Source: a virus. From it: a DNA stretch of 64,000 nt. The DNA is taken from positions 62,001-126,000 of IMG/VR virus record IMGVR_UViG_3300025436_000002; one strand, 5' to 3'. The position numbers and the translations under genes were made by a program. The notes under the pieces are model-generated. The model was not told the origin of the DNA. It searched no databases and saw nothing but the letters and a program-made list of their open reading frames with translations. Positions 1-9,203 of this stretch are shown piece by piece; position 1 is the first letter of the stretch; each line of letters starts with the position of its first letter.

Positions 1-600
1 AAAGATAGGTCGAAGATTAAACTATACTTAGAAACTATAAAACCCTATCTTAAGACAGGACTTTTAACGTACGTACATTACCATGAAACTATGGACATGT
101 TATCTAAGATATTTGATAAGTTGAATATAGATCATAGGAAGATAAATGGAACTGTTAGTACAAAGGAAAGACGTGAGATTAAAGAATGGTTTAACTCCGA
201 CCCTTCCAATAAAGTATTACTGATAAGTGCAGCAGGCTCGACCTCACTTAATTTGCAGAGCGTGAATAACTTATTTTTCTATAACGTACCTCAAGGAATT
301 GGAGCATTTTTACAAGCTAGGGGACGCATAGTCCGTTTGTTTAGCAAGCATCCTAATTTTAAGATACATTTTATAACAACTGAAATAGAACTAGGCGGGA
401 AGTTAGTAGGAACAGTAGATGCCTACAAATATGAACTGGTATCCTCCTATAAACAACTCACAAACACGATACTTGAGGCTGATGAAATCCCAGAAGGCGA
501 CCTCAAAAGTTTTAACAAAAATTTAATGGACAAAATTAGGAAGGCTAATCTTTGGGATGCTGGAACTAAGGGTAAGAAAGCTTTCAAAGGATTTGAGTAG
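1..600 (+). CDS. SNF2/DEAD-like helicase, C-terminal part (5' end outside window)
   Basis: The frame is open from base 1, so this is the end of a larger gene. The visible part is a superfamily 2 helicase C-terminal RecA-like domain. It has an NGTVSTKERREIKEWFNSD block typical of SNF2-like enzymes, a motif V-like AAGSTSLNLQSVNNLFFYN, and motif VI as QARGRIVRL with the arginine finger. Such proteins use ATP to move along or remodel duplex DNA. It heads the replication block, so a role in phage DNA replication or repair is likely. The N-terminal Walker A and B half is not in the window, so family assignment below SF2 is uncertain. Confidence 0.8.
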   Translation, partial: KDRSKIKLYLETIKPYLKTGLLTYVHYHETMDMLSKIFDKLNIDHRKINGTVSTKERREIKEWFNSDPSNKVLLISAAGSTSLNLQSVNNLFFYNVPQGIGAFLQARGRIVRLFSKHPNFKIHFITTEIELGGKLVGTVDAYKYELVSSYKQLTNTILEADEIPEGDLKSFNKNLMDKIRKANLWDAGTKGKKAFKGFE

Positions 601-616
601 AAATAACTTAAAGCAC

Positions 617-645
617 TTGACTTATTAAGATACGTATGTTATAAT
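617..645 (+). promoter_or_regulatory. Sigma-A-type promoter
   Basis: TTGACT (617-622), 17-bp spacer, TATAAT (640-645), with TG one base upstream of the -10. It lies just upstream of the gene at 669. It has no clear hairpin, unlike many later promoters. Confidence 0.8.
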
Positions 646-668
646 TCCTTACATAGGAGAAGGTAAAT

Positions 669-1277
669 ATGAATAATAACAGAAAGCTTAGAGAGACACC
701 CGAAAATTATAAGATTAAAAGTTGTAGGGGCATATTAAAGCCTTATGATAAATTTATGGGTAAGATAACCCTTGAAGAATTTAATAAGTTCAAAGAAGCC
801 ATCCCTAAGATAGATAATTTTATAATATACGGAAACGCCGATACACTTAATAAAGCAGGGATGCATATTATAAATCTTTGGTCAGGTTGTAGTAGAGAAC
901 CTTTGAAATATACATTCGAGCAATTAGCAGAAGGTCTATTTTCTAAGAAATACGAGATATCAAGTGGTTTTTCAAATCCTCTACATCCTCTATTACTTAT
1001 CTACGTGAACTTAAACACTTCTCATTTGGGAAATGATAAACACATGACTTCAGTATTCCATAATAGATATGCAAATGGAAACAAAACAATAGTCCTCTGT
1101 GAGTTAAGAAATGCCTTGCCTTTTGTAAGAACTATCCCTTTTATGAAAGCTATTGATCTTTTCGAGGATAGTCCAAATACCGTAAGAAACGAGGATATGT
1201 CTTTAGAAACAAAAGAAGTATCCTTAGAAACTAGAACAACCTCGACTCAAGGTGATGGGTTTGTGCATGATGCATGA
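669..1277 (+). CDS. Degenerate DnaC-like AAA+ protein, possible helicase loader
   Basis: This 202-aa protein starts at ATG after AGGAGAAGG. Two blocks recall DnaC-type loaders. IIYGNADTLNKAG occupies the place of a Walker A loop but lacks the G-K-T/S. A later LLLIYVNLN followed by HNRYANGNKTIVLCEL resembles the Walker B and sensor region (Ry..g..tiitsnl). The nucleotide-binding lysine and the Walker B aspartates are missing, so ATP hydrolysis is unlikely. It directly precedes the replicative helicase, which fits loading or holding that helicase. The assignment rests on motif shape and position only; the C-terminal 30 residues look disordered. Confidence 0.4.
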   Translation: MNNNRKLRETPENYKIKSCRGILKPYDKFMGKITLEEFNKFKEAIPKIDNFIIYGNADTLNKAGMHIINLWSGCSREPLKYTFEQLAEGLFSKKYEISSGFSNPLHPLLLIYVNLNTSHLGNDKHMTSVFHNRYANGNKTIVLCELRNALPFVRTIPFMKAIDLFEDSPNTVRNEDMSLETKEVSLETRTTSTQGDGFVHDA

Positions 1278-1311
1278 TGATTATTAGTTATTTATAAGGG
1301 TATATTAATAT

Positions 1312-2772
1312 ATGAGTAATTTAGATAATAGAATATTTAATGCAGAAGAGCTTACTAAACTAGCTACTTTAGTTCTATCTAGTTTAGATAAAGTACACTC
1401 TCTTGATTCTATAAAAGAAACTATCACTTTGTTAGATTCTTCGCCTATTACATGGATGAGGGTTATCTTTGAAGACGCTATTTCTTTTCATAAAGAAGAA
1501 GGCAGGTTTCCAGATGCAGTTTACTTAGAAGCCAAACATCCGAATAAATTTTATGATCCAGAAATGCCCTATAGCCCTGATATATTTATACAGCTTACGA
1601 ACCAGCTTAAGAAACATAAACAACTTAAACAAATAATGGAGGCTATTAATAATCAGGATTTAGACGCAGTTCAGGATATTGTATCAGGAAACATAAAATG
1701 TAGAAATAAAAACCCTATAACAATAGACAGCGTTATATCTGGATATGCAGCAGCTAAACTAGCTCCTAAGGGCTTAAAGTTTGGAATACCTGACTTGGAT
1801 AGGTATACTAAGGGGCTAGACTACGGAACCTTAAATGTAGTAGCAGCACCTGTCGGAAGATTTAAAACTACATTTGCCCTGTCTATAGCTTACCGTGCTG
1901 CCGTAAAAGAAGGCAAAAAGGTACTGTATATAACCTTAGAAGTAACTACAATGAGGATATTTTATAATTTGATTGCTAGACATGCTCATGAGATAGGTTA
2001 TGATATAAAAGCAAGCCATATAAAGAAAACAATACTAACCCCAAAACAGGAGATACAATTAGAAAAGGCAGTTAAGGATTGGAAATCTAATGCTAAGGGT
2101 CAGATAACTGTTGTAGGTAGTGAAGATTTAGAGGAATGCACTCCTGCATACCTAGAGGCATTTATCCAAAAAAAGAAAGAGGAGATGGGTGGAGAACTAG
2201 ATCTAGTGGTTATCGATTATATAAATCTCTTTAAGAACAGAATTCCTCCTTCATTAAAACTAGATCAATACTCCGCACTTAACCATTACATTCAGTTTTT
2301 TACAGATTTGAGTATTCGGATGAATTTTATCTTGTTAATGTTATGTCAGGTTAGCAGGGCGGGAACTGAATTGTTAGAGAAACAAGGTGAGCAGGATGGG
2401 GGTAAAAAGTTAGCAAGTACTACCTATTTTGCAGAGGCTAACGAGATAGAAAGGTCTGCATCTGTAGCTTTGATACTGTATGCATCAAAAGCTCAGAAAA
2501 ATGCAGGAAATGTTGACATATTTATAGTTAAAAATAGAGATGGAGACACTCCTGAGAATCCTATAAATACAATAGTACTACCTGAGTATTTCTCAGTAGG
2601 TGTAGCCAAAAGCCAATTCCCAGAGATGGGAAATCCAGAAGCAATGGCAGAACTAATAACTAATCCAGCATCTTCTAAAACAACGGAAGAAATTATGGAA
2701 GAAGAACAGGATGCTGAGAACGTAGATGAGGAATACGATATGGATTTCGGCAGTATGGATTTTGAAGACTAG
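1312..2772 (+). CDS. DnaB-like replicative DNA helicase
   Basis: A 486-aa RecA-fold hexameric helicase expected to unwind the phage replication fork. An all-alpha N-terminal region (about residues 1-160) is followed by the ATPase core. The Walker A is unusual, APVGRFKTT, with Phe where the family has Gly before the catalytic Lys. Walker B is LDLVVIDYINLF, and a LCQVSR block corresponds to DnaB motif H3. The C-terminal tail is strongly acidic, ending in repeated D/E. The stop codon overlaps the start of the primase-like gene by one base, so the two are probably translated together. Confidence 0.85.
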   Translation: MSNLDNRIFNAEELTKLATLVLSSLDKVHSLDSIKETITLLDSSPITWMRVIFEDAISFHKEEGRFPDAVYLEAKHPNKFYDPEMPYSPDIFIQLTNQLKKHKQLKQIMEAINNQDLDAVQDIVSGNIKCRNKNPITIDSVISGYAAAKLAPKGLKFGIPDLDRYTKGLDYGTLNVVAAPVGRFKTTFALSIAYRAAVKEGKKVLYITLEVTTMRIFYNLIARHAHEIGYDIKASHIKKTILTPKQEIQLEKAVKDWKSNAKGQITVVGSEDLEECTPAYLEAFIQKKKEEMGGELDLVVIDYINLFKNRIPPSLKLDQYSALNHYIQFFTDLSIRMNFILLMLCQVSRAGTELLEKQGEQDGGKKLASTTYFAEANEIERSASVALILYASKAQKNAGNVDIFIVKNRDGDTPENPINTIVLPEYFSVGVAKSQFPEMGNPEAMAELITNPASSKTTEEIMEEEQDAENVDEEYDMDFGSMDFED

Positions 2773-3254
2773 TGTGTAATAATGAAATAGGTAAATTAGA
2801 TAAAAGACAGCTTAAAACTTTAATAGAAAGGCTGGTACCCTTTGAAGAGTTAACAGATGTTCATACGGGAAGACCTATAGATATTAAATTAGGTACTTGT
2901 TTTTGCTTATTTCATGATAATAAAAATAGTCCCGCAGCTAAATGGTTCCATGATGAGGATGGAATAACTAGATTACAGTGTTGGAGTTGTAATAAACAAT
3001 TTACATCCTATGACTACATTACAAAAATACAAGGACAAGACCCTTTGAAAATCATAGGCATGCAATTCACCGAGAAAGAGTTAAAAGATATCCTAAAGAT
3101 ACTCAGAGATACTGGAAGTTTCGATAAACATATAGATGATTTTTCAAAAGAAATTCATAATAAGTGGGTAGATAGTGATGAAGACTTATCTACATTTTTA
3201 GATGATCTGTATTTTGGGTATACGGTCAAAGAGGTTAGAGAGGAGATTAAATAA
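2772..3254 (+). CDS. Stand-alone primase CHC2-type zinc-binding protein
   Basis: This 160-aa protein starts at GTG, overlapping the helicase stop. It carries a CHC2-like zinc-binding module: CFCLFHDNKNSP, then about 20 residues later LQCWSCNKQF, as in the template-recognising N-terminal domain of DnaG primases. No TOPRIM catalytic domain is present in this protein and I found none elsewhere in the window. The catalytic part may be a separate gene outside it, or this may be an accessory factor. It ends in a TAATG overlap with the DNA polymerase start. Confidence 0.6.
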   Translation: MCNNEIGKLDKRQLKTLIERLVPFEELTDVHTGRPIDIKLGTCFCLFHDNKNSPAAKWFHDEDGITRLQCWSCNKQFTSYDYITKIQGQDPLKIIGMQFTEKELKDILKILRDTGSFDKHIDDFSKEIHNKWVDSDEDLSTFLDDLYFGYTVKEVREEIK

Positions 3255-6200
3255 TGGCATTAGATAATAAACTAGGGTATACTCACTTCTTTAGTGGACA
3301 AGTGCCTTTAGATTGGAATTGGGAGAGTAAGGCTAAGTTTAACCTCGTAACTAACGTACTCGAGTTACATCAGATACTCTCAGAAAATAAAGGTAAGACA
3401 ATGGCTGTGGATACCGAAACGACTGGATTGGATCTAGGCATGGACAAGGTAGTTGGATTTTCATTCTCTTTTGATGAATGGAAAGGTTACTATGTTCCTA
3501 TAAGACATGAAGAGGTTAGTCGGATAGAAACTGAAGTGCCTAAGATAGATAAAGAGGGTAACAAGGTTTTATACAAGAAAACGGGACTTCCTCAGATGAA
3601 GAAGATAACTCTTGAAGAGTACACTCCTTACAATTGCAATCTTGATCCTAAGGTAGCCTTAGATTTAATATATGAAACCATGCTCAACGCCAAGCTTGTT
3701 TTAATGCACAATGCTATTTTTGACAGCATGATGATAAAAAAAGAAGATTACGACATGTCAAAGATTAACTTATTTGATACTATGGTTTTGACCTATAATT
3801 CAGATACTAACGCCTCAGGTCAATTTGGTCTGAAACCTGCTTCTGAACTCTTCCTAGGCAGAAGAGCCCAGAAGTTCAAAGAGGTATTAGGAAAGTCTAA
3901 AACTTTTCAATATATAAACCCAACAGATTGCTTTGAGTATGCATGTTCGGATGCAATAAATACTTACGGACTGTTTAAAAAATTGTATCCTATGCTTAGA
4001 GCAGAAGGATGTGAAAGCATTCTTAAAATGGACAATGCTTTAGTTAAGTCTTTTATAAATTACTATACCTCAGTTCCTATTTATATCGATAAGAAGATAA
4101 TGAGAGAATATGAGGAAGAGATTTTAAGAAGAAAAAAAGATCTTGAGATGTCTATCTACAAGGCGGTAGGATACCCTTTTAACATAGCTTCAAAATCTAA
4201 CGAACTAGTAAAAGCGTTAGAAAGTATGGGGATAGATACAGGAGTAAAAACTGATGGAGGTAAGATGAGTACCTCCAAGGATTCCCTACTTGCAATATCA
4301 GATAAACATCCCATAGCAAAAGAACTTATAGAGTTAAGCGGTCTTGAGAAAGCTTTAAACACTTATATACATAAACTAGCCAATGCCAACTCAGTGTCCG
4401 ATGAGAATCCAGATGTAGGGATGTGTAGGGTAAACTATAAACTCTTCGGCACAGCCTCAGGAAGGCTTGCATCTGGAGGCGGAGCTAAGTCTAAGGTATT
4501 GGAGGATGATTACTTTATCAATTTGAATATTCAAAATCTGACCAAACCCAAACCAGCCATGTATAATGCTGTAAAAATATCTGATGATTTTAGAGAAGGT
4601 ATTTTAGGTTATAGATTTGATCTATTAGGAAAACCAGGAAGTAATGAAGTCAAAGAATTCATTACTAATAATAAAGATGCTTATATTATAGAAGGATTCT
4701 CCCCAGAGATCAATGTACGAAAAGCTATAAGAGTTAAAGATGATACTGAACTTATTGCCTCATTAGATTACAATGGGGAAGAGTTAAAGATCGCAGGGAT
4801 ATTATCAGGAGAGCCTAATTTTATAGAACCTTTCAGATTAGGTTTAGATGTTCACACAGAAATGGCTAAGAAGTTATTTGGAGAAGCTAACTATAATAAA
4901 GAGAAGAGAAAAGCAGCAAAAGTTTGTTTGGGGGATAACTCATTTGTTTTAACAAATAGAGGCTTGGTTAGACCTTACTCATTATTAAGCACGGATAAAA
5001 TAATAGATAGGTTTGAGAGAGAACAGGATTTTATTTATGCAGAGGATTTTTCGGATACTATTGAAGTGTTATATGATTCAGGCATAGTTGAGGAGTACAA
5101 GACAGATCACCCTGTCTTAACATGGGATGGAGATAAGACATCTTGGAAAAAAGTGGGAGATTTAACAGGTTTAGATCAAGTGTTAACTAGAACAAATATA
5201 CATAAAGGCAGTAGAACATCAAAAATAGTGAATCTTAAAGAGTACTATAAAAGAAAATTTAAGAACATGAAGGATACTTTAATAGATATGGCTACTCCAG
5301 AATTTGCATACATAGCTGGACTCTATTTAGGGGACGGGAGCATAGACTATAGTAACAAAGAAGATCATTATGTGGGAGTTACTTTAGGATGCTCGGATAA
5401 AGTATTAACTAGAGTATTACCTTACCTAAGTAGCTTGGGACTTGGAAAATTAACTCCCTACAAAGTTGGTAAGAACAAAGTACTAAATATATTAAAACTT
5501 AATAATAGACCTCTAGCAGAAGTGTTTGAAATTAATTTTGGCAGGAAGGAATCTAAAAAGATACCTGATTGGATATACACCCACTGGGATTCTGGATGTC
5601 TTACTAACTTTATTTCAGGTCTACTAGATTCAGATGGAACCCGAAAAGGGAATAGATTATTCTTTGGGAATAAGAACATGAATATCATAAATAACTTTGC
5701 ACTAACATGTTCTTTATTAGGAATAAAAACTAGGTATATAAAAGAAACACCTAAGTACAAAGGAATTCCGTTCGATTTTCACACTCTTGTATTATATGAA
5801 ATAGGAGACGTTAACCTAAATTTATCAAATGATTACAAGAATGTAACTAAGTCCAAGTACACTAATATAAGTTGGAATTGTACAAGTAAACTTGCTGATA
5901 TTTTACATAGTAAAGTATTTTCTATTCCTAAAACATCAAAGACTATTAGAGATAACATCTATAACATTAAGAAAAAGGGATGCGGGCTTACAAGAAATGT
6001 ACTAACTGAATTAGAATCGCTAGGGATAATCCTTGACATTAGTGGAGATTACCAACCCTCAAAAGTTATATCCAAAAAGATGGGTAATGGTAGAATACAC
6101 GCAATTCAGACTACACACAGGGAGTACGTAAGTTCTTGTATAGTTAGTCATAATTGTAACTTTGGGATGTTATACGGGGGAAGCCCGAATGTATTAAGGG

Positions 6201-6748
6201 CTGTAGCTGCTTCACAGGGGTTAATACTTTCAGAGAAAGAGTCTAAGGAATTATTTAATAAGTGGTGGAGAGCTAACTCAATCTTAAAATCATGGATACA
6301 GACTAACTTAGACTTAATCAAAGAAAATAACTTCACCGTTAAGGATATGTTTGGCCGACCAAGGAGAGTAAAATCATATCTTTGCTCAGAGGAGAAGGGA
6401 GTGTATAATTTTGGTTGTCGTAGTATCCCGTCGCATCAAATTCAAGGTTCTGGGTCTTCAATAATCCGTAGACTAACTATAAATTTGGAGAAAAAAGTAT
6501 TTAGCAACCCAGTTTATAAAGATAGAGCAAGGTTTATATCAGAAGTTCACGATGAAATGAATGTAGCTTTTAAGAAAGAAAATATAATAGATGATGTTAG
6601 GATGTTAGAAGATGAGATGATATATAAACCTAAAGGATCTCCAATTCCCATAGATTGTAGTATAGAGTTGGGTAACAATTTAGGAGAACTGTTTGGATTT
6701 GTGTGGGAAACATCTGAGAGATTGAAATTAATACCTAAGAGAGCTTGA
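3254..6748 (+). CDS. Family A DNA polymerase with 3'-5' exonuclease, intein-containing precursor
   Basis: The precursor is 1164 aa. Removing the intein (residues 558-967) leaves a 754-aa replicative polymerase. The proofreading domain shows D53-x-E55 in AVDTETTGLDL, then HNAIFDSMM (Exo II) and YACSDAINTYG (Exo III). The polymerase domain shows motif A SLDYNGEELKIAG near residue 505, motif B split by the intein (RKAAKV / CNFGMLYGG), and motif C EVHDE near residue 1098. All expected catalytic acids are visible. No 5'-3' exonuclease domain is present, as in most phage family A replicases. Splicing is required for activity because the insertion lies in the O-helix. Confidence 0.95.
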   Translation: MALDNKLGYTHFFSGQVPLDWNWESKAKFNLVTNVLELHQILSENKGKTMAVDTETTGLDLGMDKVVGFSFSFDEWKGYYVPIRHEEVSRIETEVPKIDKEGNKVLYKKTGLPQMKKITLEEYTPYNCNLDPKVALDLIYETMLNAKLVLMHNAIFDSMMIKKEDYDMSKINLFDTMVLTYNSDTNASGQFGLKPASELFLGRRAQKFKEVLGKSKTFQYINPTDCFEYACSDAINTYGLFKKLYPMLRAEGCESILKMDNALVKSFINYYTSVPIYIDKKIMREYEEEILRRKKDLEMSIYKAVGYPFNIASKSNELVKALESMGIDTGVKTDGGKMSTSKDSLLAISDKHPIAKELIELSGLEKALNTYIHKLANANSVSDENPDVGMCRVNYKLFGTASGRLASGGGAKSKVLEDDYFINLNIQNLTKPKPAMYNAVKISDDFREGILGYRFDLLGKPGSNEVKEFITNNKDAYIIEGFSPEINVRKAIRVKDDTELIASLDYNGEELKIAGILSGEPNFIEPFRLGLDVHTEMAKKLFGEANYNKEKRKAAKVCLGDNSFVLTNRGLVRPYSLLSTDKIIDRFEREQDFIYAEDFSDTIEVLYDSGIVEEYKTDHPVLTWDGDKTSWKKVGDLTGLDQVLTRTNIHKGSRTSKIVNLKEYYKRKFKNMKDTLIDMATPEFAYIAGLYLGDGSIDYSNKEDHYVGVTLGCSDKVLTRVLPYLSSLGLGKLTPYKVGKNKVLNILKLNNRPLAEVFEINFGRKESKKIPDWIYTHWDSGCLTNFISGLLDSDGTRKGNRLFFGNKNMNIINNFALTCSLLGIKTRYIKETPKYKGIPFDFHTLVLYEIGDVNLNLSNDYKNVTKSKYTNISWNCTSKLADILHSKVFSIPKTSKTIRDNIYNIKKKGCGLTRNVLTELESLGIILDISGDYQPSKVISKKMGNGRIHAIQTTHREYVSSCIVSHNCNFGMLYGGSPNVLRAVAASQGLILSEKESKELFNKWWRANSILKSWIQTNLDLIKENNFTVKDMFGRPRRVKSYLCSEEKGVYNFGCRSIPSHQIQGSGSSIIRRLTINLEKKVFSNPVYKDRARFISEVHDEMNVAFKKENIIDDVRMLEDEMIYKPKGSPIPIDCSIELGNNLGELFGFVWETSERLKLIPKRA
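4925..6154 (+). other. Intein with LAGLIDADG homing endonuclease inside DNA polymerase motif B
   Basis: The intein is 410 aa. It starts at Cys (CLGDNSFVLTNRG, block A) and ends in His-Asn before the extein Cys (SCIVSHN/C, block G). Block B is present as YKTDHPVLTWDG, with the conserved T-x-x-H. Two dodecapeptide helices, AGLYLGDGSID and SGLLDSDGTRK, keep their acidic metal ligands, so the homing endonuclease is probably active. Block F precedes the C-terminus. Self-splicing would join KAAKV to CNFGMLYGG and restore motif B. Confidence 0.93.
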
Positions 6749-6763
6749 GTTTGTAACAAAATG

Positions 6764-6792
6764 TTGCAATGTGTAAAGATATATGTTATAAT
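6764..6792 (+). promoter_or_regulatory. Sigma-A-type promoter
   Basis: TTGCAA (6764-6769), 17-bp spacer, TATAAT (6787-6792) preceded by TGn. It separates the polymerase gene from the metallophosphoesterase gene. Confidence 0.75.
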
Positions 6793-6830
6793 AATAGCAA
6801 AGACTACTATTTATTAATAAAGGAGAGGGC

Positions 6831-8246
6831 ATGGGTAAGTCAGAGAATAAGAAACTAAAAATTAACGAAGAGATTAGCAACTTTCTACTTTGGAGAGAAA
6901 CGAATTGTCCAGAGTTAAACTTTAAAAAATGTTGGGATAAAATACGGAAGATGAGGGATCACTATTGTCAAGGATTGCATGCATTCGATGATAAATGTCC
7001 ATCTTGGGTCTTTGAATTTGGATACAGTTCTCTTTACAATGAGATGGTAGCTAGAGGGCTTACAGGTAAGGGTAAGAAATCAAAGGTAGTAGAACAGGAA
7101 TCTGAAATAGGTCAATACATGTCTGAGGGAAACTGCACACTTCATTCATGGGAAGAAGCAGATGCCGAGGTAATCCTTGCCAATACTATTCTCCAGAAGA
7201 GAGTACAGAAACTTCAGGATACCGAAAGAATAAAGAACAAAGGTTGGAGGGAAAATAATAGGTTAGACAATGCTCTGGGGGAAGCTAACAAAGAGTTGGT
7301 TAAATTATTAGAGACCGTTAACCTATCTGAGAAAACAGTTTTCCATAAGGTAGAGTCTAGTACTGAGAAGATGGGACTGATACAACTCTCAGATATTCAC
7401 TTCAATGAGCTTATAAACCTAAAGAATAACAAGTATGATTTTAATATAGCCTCTCAAAGACTATACTTACTAGCCGAGAAATCAATATCATATTTTAAAA
7501 TGCAGGGCATTACTCATGTTGTTGTAGCTAGTACGGGAGATCTACTTAACAAGGATGATATTCTCGATAAACTTTTAAGTAACGCAACTAACAGAATGAA
7601 TGCTTGCTTATTAGCTACAAGTATATTATCTCAATTCTTACTACATCTTAATGCACATTTCAAAAAAATAACCTTCTGTGGAGTTACTGGCAACGAAACA
7701 AGAATGAGTAAGGACATAGCTTGGTCAGACCAAGTAGTAAGTGACAACTATGACTTAATGCTATACAACATGTTACGAGCTAGGTTTATGGGTTCAGAGT
7801 CTGTAGTATTCCATGTAGATGATCCGTTAGAGCAAGTTATAGAAGTAGCAGGTAATAATGTATTACTAATGCATGGACATCAATTAGGTAGAGACTTAGC
7901 AAACGGTGTTAAGAAGGCGGTAGCTAAGTATTCATATGAGGGAATTCAAATAGACTACGTACTAAGTGGGCATTTACATGAAGCTTATATTTCAGATAAC
8001 TATTCTAGAAGCTCAGGCATGTGTGGTCAAAATTCTTACTCAGATAAGGGATTACAACTTTCAGGTAGGGCTAGTCAAAACATAGGTATATTCTATAAGA
8101 ATAAGAATAGAGACATTATCAAAGTTGACTTACAGCATGTGGAAGGAGTTGAGGGATATACAGTTACAAAAGAATTAGAATCTTATAATGCTAAGAGTCA
8201 TGATAAACTATGTAAGAATAAGACGATATTTAAAATAGTAATTTAG
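6831..8246 (+). CDS. Calcineurin-like metallophosphoesterase
   Basis: 471 aa with a GGAG site just upstream. The first 180 residues are helical and charged. The catalytic domain then shows LSDIHFNE (D-x-H), ASTGDLLN (GD), GVTGNETRM in the place of GN-H-E/D, LLMHGHQ and SGHLHEAY. These are the two-metal ligands of the SbcD/Mre11-type fold, although the GNH histidine is replaced by Glu. The protein is much longer than SbcD and differs from the SbcD-like gene at 20083. A nuclease or phosphodiesterase role in DNA metabolism is inferred from context; the substrate is unknown. Confidence 0.7.
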   Translation: MGKSENKKLKINEEISNFLLWRETNCPELNFKKCWDKIRKMRDHYCQGLHAFDDKCPSWVFEFGYSSLYNEMVARGLTGKGKKSKVVEQESEIGQYMSEGNCTLHSWEEADAEVILANTILQKRVQKLQDTERIKNKGWRENNRLDNALGEANKELVKLLETVNLSEKTVFHKVESSTEKMGLIQLSDIHFNELINLKNNKYDFNIASQRLYLLAEKSISYFKMQGITHVVVASTGDLLNKDDILDKLLSNATNRMNACLLATSILSQFLLHLNAHFKKITFCGVTGNETRMSKDIAWSDQVVSDNYDLMLYNMLRARFMGSESVVFHVDDPLEQVIEVAGNNVLLMHGHQLGRDLANGVKKAVAKYSYEGIQIDYVLSGHLHEAYISDNYSRSSGMCGQNSYSDKGLQLSGRASQNIGIFYKNKNRDIIKVDLQHVEGVEGYTVTKELESYNAKSHDKLCKNKTIFKIVI

Positions 8247-8265
8247 AGAAGGGGAAGATTAAGAC

Positions 8266-8505
8266 ATGGGTTTTCTAAACATTTTTAAAACATTAACGAC
8301 TAATATTAAAAAGGTTGTATCGAATTTTACATGTAATTCAGTAAGAATGGACCTCGAAAGAATACCTAAGGATACTAAACAGGCACTAGATAATCTAACA
8401 CCAGAAGCTACTGCATCCTTAATAGCCAGTAGGGACTCCTTGCTCACAGAGATCGAAAGAGTAGCAGACACTTCAGTTAAGAATACTTTGAATAAATTAG
8501 ATTAA
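8266..8505 (+). CDS. Small helical protein of unknown function
   Basis: 79 aa, start chosen at ATG after AAGGGGAAG. It is predicted mostly helical and has no recognised motif. It sits between the metallophosphoesterase and groES with short gaps, so it is probably co-transcribed with them. Confidence 0.6.
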   Translation: MGFLNIFKTLTTNIKKVVSNFTCNSVRMDLERIPKDTKQALDNLTPEATASLIASRDSLLTEIERVADTSVKNTLNKLD

Positions 8506-8520
8506 GAGGGGATTAAAAAC

Positions 8521-8838
8521 ATGTCAGAAGAATTTATACCTTTAGCAGACCGTATAATTTTAGAGATTCTTGATCAAGACTTGAAAGGTTTTGAAGAATC
8601 AGCAGGAGGTCTATTCATACCTAAGGAAGACAAGAAGGATATAACCATTAGAGCTAAAGTTTTAAGTGTTGGAGCAGGTGCCTTATTAGCTAACGGAACG
8701 AGGACAAAAACTGAAGTTAGTGTGGGAGATATAGTCATGTTAGACAATATGACAGGACTTACAACAAAGATGAATAGAAAAAAAATATTGATAGTAGCTG
8801 AGCGAAACATCATAGCCATCATAAGAGATGTAGAATAA
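8521..8838 (+). CDS. GroES-like co-chaperonin
   Basis: 105 aa, close to the usual GroES length. It shows the family order: PLADRIILEILD at the N-terminus, a mobile-loop region (EESAGGLFIP), a dome region with VLSVGAGALLANG, VSVGDIVMLD, and a C-terminal ILIVAERNIIAII strand. GroES caps the chaperonin GroEL. No groEL is seen in the window, so the phage protein probably works with host GroEL, as T4 gp31 does for capsid protein folding. The substrate here is not known. A terminator-promoter element follows. Confidence 0.93.
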   Translation: MSEEFIPLADRIILEILDQDLKGFEESAGGLFIPKEDKKDITIRAKVLSVGAGALLANGTRTKTEVSVGDIVMLDNMTGLTTKMNRKKILIVAERNIIAIIRDVE

Positions 8839-8861
8839 GTAACAATAACTTAATAAATTAG

Positions 8862-8900
8862 AAAGATAGACTTGTAATTGAGTCTATCTTTTGTTATACT
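8862..8900 (+). promoter_or_regulatory. Hairpin terminator fused to promoter
   Basis: An 11-bp perfect stem (8862-8872 with 8881-8891) with loop TGTAATTG is followed by T residues. The -35 TTGTAA (8872-8877) overlaps the loop. A 17-bp spacer leads to TATACT (8895-8900) with extended TG. It ends the groES unit and starts the next one. Confidence 0.75.
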
Positions 8901-8934
8901 AGTTATGTAAGATTAATTAAAAGGGGACTAGATT

Positions 8935-9150
8935 ATGGCATATGATAAAGGTTATGAAATATGTGAGCATTATACTAAGTTACCTAAAAAAGAGTTGATT
9001 AGCTTATGTGTAGAGATTGCAGAAGAGACTGAGCTATTCTGTGATAAAGGGGATTACATAGTAGGACTTAAAAAACTAACAGTTAAGAAACTAGCAGTAA
9101 CTCTAAGAAGCCTCGAGTTTAGAAAAGAATTTATGAATAAAGATAAGTAG
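8935..9150 (+). CDS. Small protein of unknown function
   Basis: 71 aa, ATG after AAAAGGGGAC. It is a charged, helical protein with no recognised motif. It has its own hairpin promoter upstream and another promoter just after its stop, so it looks like a single-gene unit. Confidence 0.6.
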   Translation: MAYDKGYEICEHYTKLPKKELISLCVEIAEETELFCDKGDYIVGLKKLTVKKLAVTLRSLEFRKEFMNKDK

Positions 9151-9154
9151 GCTA

Positions 9155-9182
9155 TTGACTTTATTTTCAGATATGCTATACT
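9155..9182 (+). promoter_or_regulatory. Sigma-A-type promoter
   Basis: TTGACT (9155-9160), 16-bp spacer, TATACT (9177-9182) with TGn upstream of the -10. It is the only promoter of this set with a 16-bp rather than 17-bp spacer. Confidence 0.7.
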
Positions 9183-9203
9183 TAAATAAAGAGGAGATTT
9201 AAT

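Noticed and set aside
4156-7000. Minus-strand open frames within the DNA polymerase gene
   Set aside because: They lie opposite a clearly coding gene, lack ribosome sites and have no recognisable motifs.
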